A stretch of 64,000 nt of DNA from Coregonus clupeaformis (taxonomy: Eukaryota; Chordata; Actinopteri; Salmoniformes; Salmonidae): assembly GCF_020615455.1 (NCBI RefSeq), contig NC_059199.1, positions 20,621,589-20,685,588 on the forward strand. Reading direction: 5' to 3'. The notes beneath the pieces were generated by a model. That model worked only from the letters and a program-made list of their open reading frames with translations. It had not been told where the DNA came from and ran no database searches. This document shows positions 54,230-62,539 of this stretch, in pieces. The stretch's first letter is position 1, and each line of letters starts with the position of its first letter. The translations under genes and the position numbers were made by a program.

Positions 54230-54658
54230 GTACATGGAGTACAGTGGAATGGTGTCTTTTGGGTGCTGACTCCGCAGGTTATTATGATAGCAACTTATGC
54301 CAAGGGGTGAAGCGCCAAGGGGTGGGACTAACCCGTGCACCAACGGATTGGCTGAGTAAAGTCTAAACCACACTCAGTCCTTTACTCTGATTGGCCAACA
54401 GAAGAGGTGGGAACTATCTGTCAGAGTATTTGAGAAAGAACCTGTAAACAATAGTTTAGTTCTCTGAGTGCCCTGCGTGGTATTTCAGCGGACCCGTATA
54501 TACGAACCTTCATACTTATCATACATACATTTTGCATATAATAAATTAAGCTTGGATTGAAGATCTCTTGATTCTTATTCCAATACCAGATTTGAATTAC
54601 GCAATTTCTAACACTCTGACTCTCTGTACCTCTCTCTTCTCCTCTCTCTCTGTCTCAC

Positions 54659-54787
54659 CTTGGGTGGGGTGATGAGTGCGGGGCGGCTGGGTGTTCAGCT
54701 GGTACACCTGTAGGGGGTGCTCGTTGAAGGGTTTGAAGTCAGTCCTGTAGATGGTCTGGAGAGCCCCACGGGCCAAGGGGCCGGGGT
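54659..54787 (-). CDS. Internal exon of an unrecognised host gene
   Basis: Minus strand: acceptor CCCGCCCCAG just before 54787, donor GTGAGACAG after 54659. The 129-bp exon reads PGPLARGALQTIYRTDFK and continues PFNEHPLQVYQLNTQPPRTH to HPTQ, ending with one spare G. No stop in this frame. Amino-acid composition (Tyr, Pro, Asn, Gln; RTDFKPF) is that of a real, conserved-looking protein, not of a transposon in this window. I cannot name it. The ERV integrated 45 bp away in the pyrimidine-rich intron start. A terminal exon candidate is at 9633-9689, which in one frame continues in phase (QDAHVPPQDLPGVPV). Confidence 0.6.
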
Positions 54788-54956
54788 CTGGGGCGGGGGG
54801 GGAGAAATTAAAAGTGTTCAACTGTTCTCTCTCTCTCCACCTACCCCTCAAAGACAGGGGACACAAAATACATTTACAGGTATCTTATTTAGTGAATTTT
54901 CTTACATTACATATCTGGTCATAATGCCAATGACCATTCACTGTCATTCCTGTATA

Positions 54957-55106
54957 ATGGTATATGACTACAGATACATCTGTTGTATGTGAATAGAGCA
55001 GCTATAGTGTGAAAAGTGGGGGATAAATACACTAACTGTTATTTATTTGAATGGTATTTGACTACAGGTAAATCTGTTGTATGTGAATAGAGCAGCTATA
55101 GCATGT
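54957..55106. repeat. Imperfect direct repeat, about 50 bp, period 93 bp
   Basis: TGGTATATGACTACAGATAC (54957) and TGGTATTTGACTACAGGTAA (55050), each followed by the identical TCTGTTGTATGTGAATAGAG and CAGCTATAG. Confidence 0.9.
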
Positions 55107-55794
55107 AAATAGCAGTTTTTGGATTGTATTTGGATTGCTAAAACAATTAATTTTGTAGTATTGCATTAGGTAGGCCTACCTCACAAAAACAAACTGATTC
55201 CTAGAAAATGTTTTACAACCACCACTAAGCCTCTTACCTTCCGGCACGTTAAAGTACTCATCTAGTTTTTTCAGTCCCACATTCAATCTATCACTTTACC
55301 AGAGTGAGAAAGCAGGCAGTGCGTGGACACACAGCTGAGGTGAGCTTCTACAGGAGAATGGCCCTTCACACTCTGGGTTAGAAACAGAATGTTAGAATTA
55401 TGATGCCATAATGGTTAGAACTAGCTCTCAGCTGTGTCCTTAGGGATAGAATGCTGTTATGACTAGTAGAATGCCATGTCATAACATTCTAATCTAAACA
55501 GTCAAAGCAGGTACTGTAGAGTGATGATGTCAGAATGGATGACCTATTCTGACCAATCCAGGCCAGGGTTGTGTAGCTTGCAGCTGCCTTGTGTCAGTCA
55601 GCAAGGGAGAGAAGAAGAATCAGCAAAAGGTCAAAGACAGTGATGCAAAATGCTACAGGTCTCAGTTTTTCACAAATATTTTTTACAGGTCTCAGTTTTT
55701 CACTGATATTTATTACAAACAAAACAGATCATAGAAAATAATTTGTATATTTCATAATTGCATTACAGTTATTCGAAAACAGATACTTTATAGA
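55107..55794. other. Intron or intergenic sequence without assigned features
   Basis: Only a small local duplication is seen (TACAGGTCTCAGTTTTTCAC at 55652 and 55686). No exon with good splice sites was found; the missing last exon of nagk could not be located here. Confidence 0.5.
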
Positions 55795-55975
55795 TTATTG
55801 CCTGGATGGATTATCTTGGCAAAGGAGAAATGCTCACTAACAGGGATGTAAACTAATTTGTGCACACCATTTGAGAGAAATAAGCTTTTTGTGCATATGG
55901 AACATTTCTGGAATCTTTTATTTCAGCTCATGAAATACTTTACATGTTGTGTTTACATTTTTGTTCAGTATAGCT
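55795..55975 (-). mobile_element. Tc1-like transposon end fragment
   Basis: Contains GATTATCTTGGCAAAGGAGA and TTTTTGTTCAGTATA, the terminal region of the family represented at 40633-43890 (whose left end reads TATACTAAACAAATATATAA). It is the part missing from the right side of that element, here as a separate fragment. Confidence 0.65.
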
Positions 55976-56087
55976 ACGCAAAATTATGATTTATTACCTT
56001 TAAATGGCGCACTCCTCAAATCCGTGATCGGAATGAATCCTGGCCTTAGTAACACACACGCAGTCATAGGACCCAATTGTAACCCAC

Positions 56088-56166
56088 CTGGCTTCAGGAG
56101 TTCCCACCTCTTCCACACTGATCCAACACACAGGATGGGTAGACTATGCTCACCTGACAACAGAGC
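56088..56166 (-). pseudogene. nagk: nagk exon (LPILCVGSVW region)
   Basis: N-acetylglucosamine kinase phosphorylates GlcNAc in the cytosol for amino-sugar salvage. On the minus strand the acceptor CTCCACAAG, preceded by the long CT repeat, leads into 79 bp reading ALLSGEHSLPILCVGSVW and then KRWELLKPG, with the donor GTGGGTT. The block LPILCVGSVWKxWELLK is characteristic of mammalian NAGK as I remember it. This exon itself is open. It belongs to the same copy as the disrupted exons at 57103-62431, so it is listed as part of a pseudogene. The next (last) exon was not found. Confidence 0.82.
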
Positions 56167-56169
56167 CTT

Positions 56170-56325
<156 letters not shown>

Positions 56326-56374
56326 TGAGAGCAAGGGGGTAAACATGTATTTTATTTTATTTGAATAGGGACAA

Positions 56375-56700
56375 TGTATTCAGAGGGTGAATGGGCAAGA
56401 CAAAAGATTTAAGTGCCTTTGAACGGGGTATGGTAGAAAGTGCCAGGCACACCAGTTTGAGTGTGTCAAGAACTGCAACGCTGCTGGGCTTTTCACACTC
56501 AACAGTTTCCCGTGTGTATTAAGAATGGTCCACCACCCAAAGGACATCCAGCCAACTTGAGAACTGTGGGAAGCATTGGAGTCAACATTGGCCAGTATCC
56601 CTGTGGAACGCTTTTGACACCTTGCAGAGTCCATGCCCTGACGTATTGAGGCTGTTATTAGGGCAAAAGGGGGTGCAATTCAATATTAGGAAGGTGTACA
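56375..56700 (+). mobile_element. Tc1-like transposon fragment
   Basis: Plus-strand non-open remnant of a transposase region: CAACAGTTTCCCGTGTGTAT, GGTCCACCACCCAAAGGACA, and GAGTCCATGCCCTGACGTAT correspond to DNA-binding and C-terminal parts of a Tc1-like gene, with the catalytic middle deleted. No TIRs found. Confidence 0.65.
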
Positions 56701-56867
56701 CTTGAGAAAATATGTGTTTTACCAGGTTTAGCCAACAGCTAAACCAGTCCCCGGGCAAGGTACCAATCTGTTTTGGCATTAACCAACTTATACTTACACA
56801 GAGCATCACCAGTCACCTGGAGAATGCATTGATAAACATATGTCACAGGAGCTAATATCCCATCACC

Positions 56868-56904
56868 CTGTGTGTGTGTGTGTGTGTGTTTGTGTGTGTG
56901 TGTG
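56868..56904. repeat. (TG)n microsatellite
   Basis: About 18 TG units with one T interruption. Confidence 0.95.
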
Positions 56905-57102
56905 ATAGACAATACTTCACCACTATATCATACAATTCAATCAAGCTGTACCAGGAACAAACTCACAAACAACTGGATCATCAACTGGAACAAAACAAGG
57001 TGTAAGTTCTACGGTGTGCCCTATTGAACACCAGCCTGATCTTTTGTGAATTTTTTTTGTGTAGCCGTGGCTCAGTTTGAGGACTCCACCACCTACTGCA
57101 CC

Positions 57103-57189
57103 TTCAGCTAATTTCTAGCACAGACCAGCAAAGTGAGACTTCTGGAAATTCCTGGAGCGATTAGGGACCATCCCCATCAGGTCTGATAC
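57103..57189 (-). pseudogene. nagk: nagk exon, interrupted by gypsy insertion and a stop codon
   Basis: Minus-strand reading after the insertion point continues DLMGMVPNRSRNFQKSHFAG and LC, then TAG (57115-57117), then KLAEG. It matches the human segment around PDRLGILTHLYRDF...FAGFCRKIAEG in layout. Together with 61893-61897 (the first five exon bases, which are also the gypsy target duplication GATAC) this forms one exon beginning V-S-D. The stop replaces the codon for the Arg of FCRK. The donor after GCTGAAG is weak (GTGCAG). Confidence 0.85.
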
Positions 57190-57531
57190 TGTCAGAACGC
57201 TGAGTGTGGATGTGGTGCAGGGAACCAAGCGCAGGAACAAGGGTGTTCGTCAACAGACTTTAGTAATCCAAAAATAGTAACTCCACACAGGTGAATAGCC
57301 AACCCGACCGGGAGGCAAGAACAAATTACGCACACAACCAACAGTGCGCAAAAACAAGAAAAGGCGCACGCAGTGCGGACTCTCGAATACAAACAACACG
57401 AGAGAGAAAACCCAACAATGGCAACAGCTGACAATAATAATCACACATAACACCTGACCCAACACACGATAACTAAATAGGAAACAAAATCAAACACTAA
57501 CAAGGGACAGGTGTACAAACAGACAAAACCA

Positions 57532-58728
57532 ATGGCCCCACAAACCGAATGGCCCCACAAACCGCCGACCCAGCTTCCGGCAGGGCAGGCGCAGGGGCAG
57601 GTTTCTGGTCGAGAGCCAGACTCGATCTCCAGGTGCGTATACAGGCCCCTCACTGCGGTGGAGATCGGCGCTCGTCTTATGCCGACGGATGGCCCGCTGC
57701 AGATGGACGTGGGCAGCGTTCCATGTCTCCTCCGAGCGCCGCACCCACTCATCCACCGCAGGGGCCTCGATCTGGCTCTCGTGCCAAGGTGCCAGAACTG
57801 GCTGGTACCCTAACACACACTGGAAAGGGGTTAGTTGGGTGGAGGAGTGGCGGAGAGAGTTCTGCGCCATCTCGGCCCACGGAACGTATCTCGCCCACTC
57901 CTCCGGCCGGCCCTGGCAATAAGACCTCAGAAACCTACCCACATCCTGGTTGACACGTTCAACCTGCCCATTACTCTCCGGGTGGTAACCCGAGGTAAGG
58001 CTCACCGAAACCCCCAACCGTTCCATAAAGGCTCTCCACACTCTGGAGGTGAACTGGGGGCCTCGATCAGACACTATATCCTTGGGTACCCCGTAATGCC
58101 GGAAGACATGGGTAAACAGAGCCTCAGCGGTCTGTAGGGCAGTAGGGAGACCCGGCATGGGAAGGAGACGACAGGCCTTCGAGAACCGATCCACAACGAC
58201 CAGGATGGTAGTATTCCCCTGTGAGGGGGGAAGGTCTGTAACAAAGTCCACCGAGAGGTGGGACCAGGGTCGTTGTGGAACGGGCAGGGGTTGTAGCTTA
58301 CCCCTGGGCAAATGTCTGGGCGCCTTACACTGTGCACACACCAAACAGGAGGAGACATAAACCCTCACATCCCTGGCTAACGTTGGCCACCAGTACTTAG
58401 TGCTAAGGCAGTGAACTGTCCAGCCGATACCTGGATGTCCAGAGGAGGGGGACGTATGAGCCCAATAAATGAGGCGATCGCGTACCTCGAGCGGAACGTA
58501 CGTCCGACCCACTGGACACTGTGGAGGACTTGGGTCGGTGCGTAACGCCCGCTCGATCTCTGCATCGACCTCCCACACCACCGGTGCCACCAGACAAGAC
58601 TTTGGTAGTATGGGAGTGGGCTCAACGGACCTCTCCTCCGTGTCATACCGCCGAGACAGGGCATCTGCCTTCCCGTTCTGGGACCCAGGGATGTAAGTGA
58701 TTTTAAACACAAACCGGGCTAGAAACAT
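57532..58728 (-). pseudogene. gypsy integrase
   Basis: Open for about 400 codons: NGKADALSRRYD (end of the RNase H region), HPGIGWTVHCLSTKYWWPTL and VYVSSCLVCAQCKA (zinc-binding HHCC), WSHLSVDFVTDLPPS (first Asp), GVPKDIVSDRGPQFTS (second Asp), GYHPESNGQVERVN (Glu). The C-terminal domain stops at RRFVGPFG, where a deletion fuses it to the 3' LTR; a chromodomain, common at this place, is missing. The core is intact in sequence. Confidence 0.92.
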
Positions 58729-60702
58729 AGTCCAGCGGGCCTGGCGAGATTCAGTCTCCTAGCTGCCCGGATGTACTCCAGGTTACGGTGGTCCGTCAAA
58801 ATGAGGAAAGGGTGTTGAGCCCCCTCAAGCCAATGCCTCCACACCTTTAGGGCCTGTACCACGGCTAACAGCTCCCTGTCCCCTACGTCATAATTCCGCT
58901 CCGCCGGACTGAGCTTCTTAGAATAAAAGGCACAGGGGCGGAGCTTAGGTGGTGTGCCAGACCGTTGTGAGAGGACGGCCCCAATACCGGCCTCGGACGC
59001 GTCTACCTCTACCTGGAATGGTAAAGCGGGATCCGGATGCGCCAACACCGGCGCCGAGGTAAACAGGACCTTCAGTCTCCCAAAAGCCCTGTCCGCCTCA
59101 GCTGACCACCGCAAGCGCACCGGACCCCCTTCAACAGAGACGTTATGGGAGCTGCCACCTGTCCAAAACCCCGGATAAACCTCCGGTAATAATTCGCAAA
59201 ACCCAAGAACTGTTGCACCTCTTTCACAGTGGTTGGGGTTTGCCAATCACGCACAGCTGACACCCGGTCAACCTCCATCTTCACCCCTGACGCAGACAAC
59301 TGATAACCCAAAAAAGGAGACCGACTTCTGAAAGAACAGGCATTTCTCTGCCTTGACATATAGGTCATGCTCCAACAGTCTCCTCAACACTCGGCGCACC
59401 AGGGCTACATGCTCAGCTCGGGTAGAACTGTACACCAGAATATCGTCTATGTACACGACTACTCCCTGCCCCTGCATGTCCCGGAAAATCTCATCTACAA
59501 AGGATTGGAAGACTGAGGGAGCATTCATTAACCCATATGGCATGACGAGATACTCGTAATGACCGGAGGTCGTGCTAAATGCTGTCTTCCATTCATCGCC
59601 CTCTCTAATGCGCACCAAGTTATATGCGCTCCTGAGATCCAATTTTGTGAAGAACTGAGCACCGTGTAATGACTCCGTCATAGTCGCAATCAGAGGAAGT
59701 GGATAACTGTACTTCACCGTAATCTGATTGAGACCGCGGTAATCAATACATCGGGCGCAAACCTCCATCTTTTTTCTTCACAAAAAAGAAGCTCGAGGAA
59801 GCGGGTGAAGTGGAGGCCCGTATGTATCCCTGTCTCAGAGACTCGGCGATGTAAGTTTCCATCGCTTTCCTCTCCTCTTGAGACAAGGGATACACATGGC
59901 TCCGCGGGAGTGCTGCTCCTAACTGGAGATCTATCGCACAATCCCCCTGTCTATGAGGCGGCAGCTGCGCCGCCCTTGTCTTACTAAACACCAGTGTCAA
60001 ATCCTCATACTCGGGGGGAATATGCAGTGCGGGCATTTGATTTGGACTCTCCACCGAGGTCGCCCCTATGGAAACACCCAGACATAGCCCCTCACACTGA
60101 ACAGACCACCCTTTAAGAGCTTTCTCTCGCCACGAAATAGTAGGATCATGGGTAACTAACCAGGGAAGCCCCAGCACCACCGGATACGCAGGAGAGTCAA
60201 TCAGATAGAGCTGAATCGTCTCCTCATGACCCCCCTGCGTCTTCATCCTAAGGGGCGCTGTGACCTCCCTAATCAACCCAGATCCTAACGGACGGCTATC
60301 TAGGGCATGTACAGGGAAAGGCTTATCAACGGGAAAGAGAGGAATCCCTAACTCTACACAGAACTGGCGATCTACAAAATTCCCAGCTGCGCCTGAATCT
60401 ACGAGCGCCTTATGCTGGGAACGAGGTGCAACCTGTGGGAAACAAACAGGCAAGGTTATGTGAACGACAGAAAGCTCTGGGTAAGTAGGACGCCTACTCA
60501 CCTGGGAGGACTCCCCAATGCGTGGCCTGCCTTCACCTCCACCGGGGGACCTTCCCCAACACCTAGCCGCGGTGTGCCCTCCACGGCCACAGTTGGTGCA
60601 GGGAACGGCCCCCCTCGGGTTCCTACTCCTCCGTTCTCTAGCGCCAGCACCTCCGAGCTCCATAGGGCTCGGCTCGGAGGTGCCGGAAGGTGGAATGGGC
60701 AA
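58719..60702 (-). pseudogene. gypsy protease, reverse transcriptase and RNase H
   Basis: Protease: KALVDSGAAGNFVDRQF near 60395, with the DSGA active site. RT: FFVKKKDGGLRP (59770) followed by a shift, then CIDYRGLNQITVKYSYPLP, FTKLDLRSAYNLVRI, MPYGLMNAPSVFQSF and VVVYIDDILVYSS (YIDD near 59450). A further shift near 59330 leads to FLGFANYYRRFIRGFG. RNase H: FQVEVDASEAGIGAVLSQRS, LSPAERNYDVGDRELLAVV, LILTDHRNLEYI, to 58719. All catalytic motifs remain; at least four shifts break the polyprotein. Confidence 0.92.
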
Positions 60703-61428
60703 CCCCCACCCGGGGACGTCCCACGGGTGGCGAGCAGGGTGTCCAGCCGAATGGCCATGTCGACCAGTTGGTCAAACGACAACGTGGTATCCCTGCACGC
60801 CAACTCTCTCTGGACGTCCTCCCGGAGGCTGCAGCGGAAGTGGTCTATGAGGGCCCGCTCATTCCACCCTGCATCTGCCGCTAGAGTCCGGAACTCCAAA
60901 GCAAAATCCTGTGCGCTCCTCATCCCCTGTCGGAGGTAGAACAGACGCTCCCCCGCCGCCTTCCGTTCTGGTGGATGGTCAAACACGGCACGGAAGCGGC
61001 GGGAGAACTCCGCATAGGTAATAGTAGCGGCGTCTATTCTCCTCCATTCGGCGTTGGCCCACTCCAACGCCTTGCCGGTGAGACAGGAGATGAGGGCGGA
61101 GACGCTCTCGTGTCCCGAGGGCGCCCGGGTGTACGGTGGCGAGGTAGAGCTCCACTTGCAGCAGGAACCCTTGACACCCGGCAGCGGAGCCGCCGTACGC
61201 CCTCGGGAGCGAGAGCCGAATCCCGCTGGGTTCCGGAAGGGAGACAGGAGGACTGACCGATGGGGATGGTCCGGTAGGTGGGGGCGTGGGTACCCCGCTG
61301 CTCTCCCATCGGTGGAGAGTGTTCATCACCCGATCCAGGGCGTGACCGATCTGGTTGATCCTGTCCTCCTGCCCACGAAGACGGTCCTCCATAATGTCCG
61401 TTGGCGCGGTTGCTCCTGCTGATTCCAT
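60498..61428 (-). pseudogene. gypsy gag
   Basis: ATG at 61428 (MESAGATAPTDIMEDRLRGQ). A shift near 61110 joins the N-terminal part to the capsid-like part WANAEWRRIDAATITYAEFS, ERLFYLRQGMRSAQDFALEF, RCSLREDVQRELACRDTTLS. Another shift near 60700 leads to the nucleocapsid zinc knuckle in the next frame (CTNCGRGGHTAARC, CX2CX4HX4C, near 60595). The knuckle packages element RNA. Confidence 0.87.
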
Positions 61429-61892
61429 AGTGGGGTGAGTGATTCTGTCAGAACGCTGAGTGTGGATGTGATGCAGGGAATCAAGCGCAGGAACAAGGGT
61501 GTTCGTCAACAGACTTTAGTAATCCAAAAATAGTAACTCCACACAGGTGAATAGCCAACCCGACCGGGAGGCAAGAACAAATTACGCACACAACCAACAG
61601 TGCGCAAAAACAAGAAAAGGCGCACGCAGTGCGGACTCTCGAATACAAACAACACGAGAGAGAAAACCCAACAATGGCAACAGCTGACAATAATAATCAC
61701 ACATAACACCTGACCCAACACACGATAACTAAATAGGAAACAAAATCAAACACTAACAAGGGACAGGTGTACAAACAGACAAAACCAAACAAACATGAAA
61801 CATCGAACGGTGGCAGCTAGTACTCCGGGGACGACGACCGCCGAAGCCTGCCCGAACAAGGAGGAGGCGCAGCCTCGGCCGAAACCGTGACA

Positions 61893-61897
61893 GATAC
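61893..61897 (-). pseudogene. nagk: First five bases of the gypsy-interrupted nagk exon
   Basis: Minus strand: acceptor CCCTCCATTCTCCAG (61898-61912) followed by GTATC, then the gypsy LTR. GTATC is also repeated on the other side (57185-57189), where the exon goes on. The preceding exon piece ends YFQ, so the joined residues are FQ then VSD, in agreement with human FQVPD. Confidence 0.82.
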
Positions 61898-62035
61898 CTG
61901 GAGAATGGAGGGAAGAATTTAGAAAACGGAGAGAAAGGTGAGAGAAAATGAGCGTACGCATCATCTGATAAGCTATAGCCTAGTGCACATATCAATCCAA
62001 TAAATATGATAATCCACAATTCTCTTGTTTACATG

Positions 62036-62110
62036 CGGCAGGTAGCCTAGCAGTTAAGAGCGTTGGGCCAGTAACCAAAGGATTGCTGGTTCGAATCACC
62101 GAACAAGAAA
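62036..62110 (+). mobile_element. tRNA-derived SINE head, truncated
   Basis: GCGGCAGGTAGCCTAGCAGT carries a box A; GGTTCGAATCACCG is a good box B. The SINE body after about 62110 is missing. Lies in the intron between two nagk exons. Confidence 0.75.
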
Positions 62111-62155
62111 AGAGACTGATCATGTAAATAAATAAACTTCCTGTTGAACTCTCAC

Positions 62156-62195
62156 CTGGAAGTACTCATCCATGACCTTCTTCACATGTGTGACA
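62156..62195 (-). pseudogene. nagk: nagk exon, 3' piece (VKKVMDEYFQ)
   Basis: Minus strand: VTHVKKVMDEYFQ followed by the donor GTGAGAG. Compare the human segment GYVKQAMFHYFQ. The piece is separated from its exon's 5' part (62357-62431) by a SINE. Confidence 0.83.
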
Positions 62196-62356
62196 TAATA
62201 ATAATAATATAATATGCCATTTAGCAGACGCTTTTATCCAAAGCGACTTACAGTCATGTGTGCATACAATTTTATGTATGGGTGGTCCCGGGGATCGAAC
62301 CCACTACCCTGGCGTTACAAGCGCCATGCGCTACCAATTGAGCTACAGAGGACCAC
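62196..62356 (-). mobile_element. tRNA-derived SINE inserted in a nagk exon
   Basis: On the minus strand the head GTCCTCTGTAGCTCAATTGG contains box A; TAGTGGGTTCGATCCCCGGG contains box B; the anticodon arm is TGGCGCTTGTAACGCCA. The body carries TAAGTCGCTTTGGATAAAAG and the tail ends in ATTATTATTATT. A duplication of about five bases (ATGT-) flanks it. Head-to-tail orientation is antisense to the plus strand and in sense with the nagk reading. Confidence 0.88.
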
Positions 62357-62431
62357 ATCTTGAGGGGGGCGTGCCCAGGTTGTCTTTGGCATCGAACACA
62401 GTCTTCACTGCCAGGTGGGAGATCCAGAATG
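62357..62431 (-). pseudogene. nagk: nagk exon, 5' piece (HLAVKTVFDAKDNL)
   Basis: Minus strand: acceptor CTCTCCATCAG, then FWISHLAVKTVFDAKDNLGT and a C-run of six. Human NAGK has the corresponding AYWIAHQAVKIVFDSIDNL. With six C the frame reads PPSRC; with five it would read PPQDVTHVKKV across the SINE, in line with the human APHDIGYVKQA. So one extra C probably shifts this exon, besides the SINE. Confidence 0.87.
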
Positions 62432-62439
62432 CTGATGGA

Positions 62440-62535
62440 GAGAGGGAGAAGGGAGAAAGAGAGGGGAGAGGGAAAGAGGGAGAAAAAAAGACAAAGAAAG
62501 AGGGGAGGAGAGGGAGAGAGATGGAGGGAGGAGTA
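62440..62535. repeat. Purine-rich tract (GA/GGGA)
   Basis: Pyrimidine-rich on the minus strand; stands upstream of the nagk acceptor at 62432-62434. Confidence 0.85.
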
Positions 62536-62539
62536 AAGT

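Larger units (their letters stand above)
47879..54613 (+). mobile_element. Endogenous retrovirus, internally defective
   Basis: 5' LTR 47879-48485 (607 bp) and 3' LTR 53380-54613 (607 bp once the nested solo LTR is subtracted). Both begin TGTTGGGTTCTATTTTTCT and end ATTTCTAACA; by eye they differ at two positions. A 4-bp duplication CTCT flanks the provirus (47875-47878, 54614-54617). ATTGGTGACCTCCGACTG directly after the 5' LTR is the likely primer-binding region; AAAAGGGGGAT before the 3' LTR is the polypurine tract. LTR poly(A) signal AATAAA at 48412. The interior keeps only the end of pol (integrase) and a broken env; gag, protease and RT were not found. Confidence 0.9.
57190..61892 (-). 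mobile_element. Ty3/gypsy LTR retrotransposon, recent, inserted in a nagk exon
   Basis: 5' LTR 61446-61892 (447 bp), 3' LTR 57190-57532 (343 bp, its upstream 104 bp deleted together with the end of pol). Both end in TGTCAGAACGCTGAGTGTGG on the plus strand; two differences over the shared part by eye. Target duplication GATAC at 57185-57189 and 61893-61897. Gag and Pol are encoded on the minus strand in the order gag, protease, RT, RNase H, integrase, which is the Ty3/gypsy order. Frames are broken at several places. Confidence 0.95.

Noticed and set aside
57061..57110. Plus-strand exon-like reading AVAQFEDSTTYCTFS after GTGTAG
   Set aside because: It overlaps, in antisense, the end of the nagk exon, has a short open reading and a stop, and no donor.
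60412..60939. Open plus-strand frames across the gypsy gag/pol region
   Set aside because: Antisense shadows; the minus strand shows zinc knuckle, protease, RT, RNase H and integrase motifs in order.
62284..62356. tRNA gene on the minus strand (loop CTTGTAA)
   Set aside because: Again a SINE head, with body and ATT tail, inserted in an exon.
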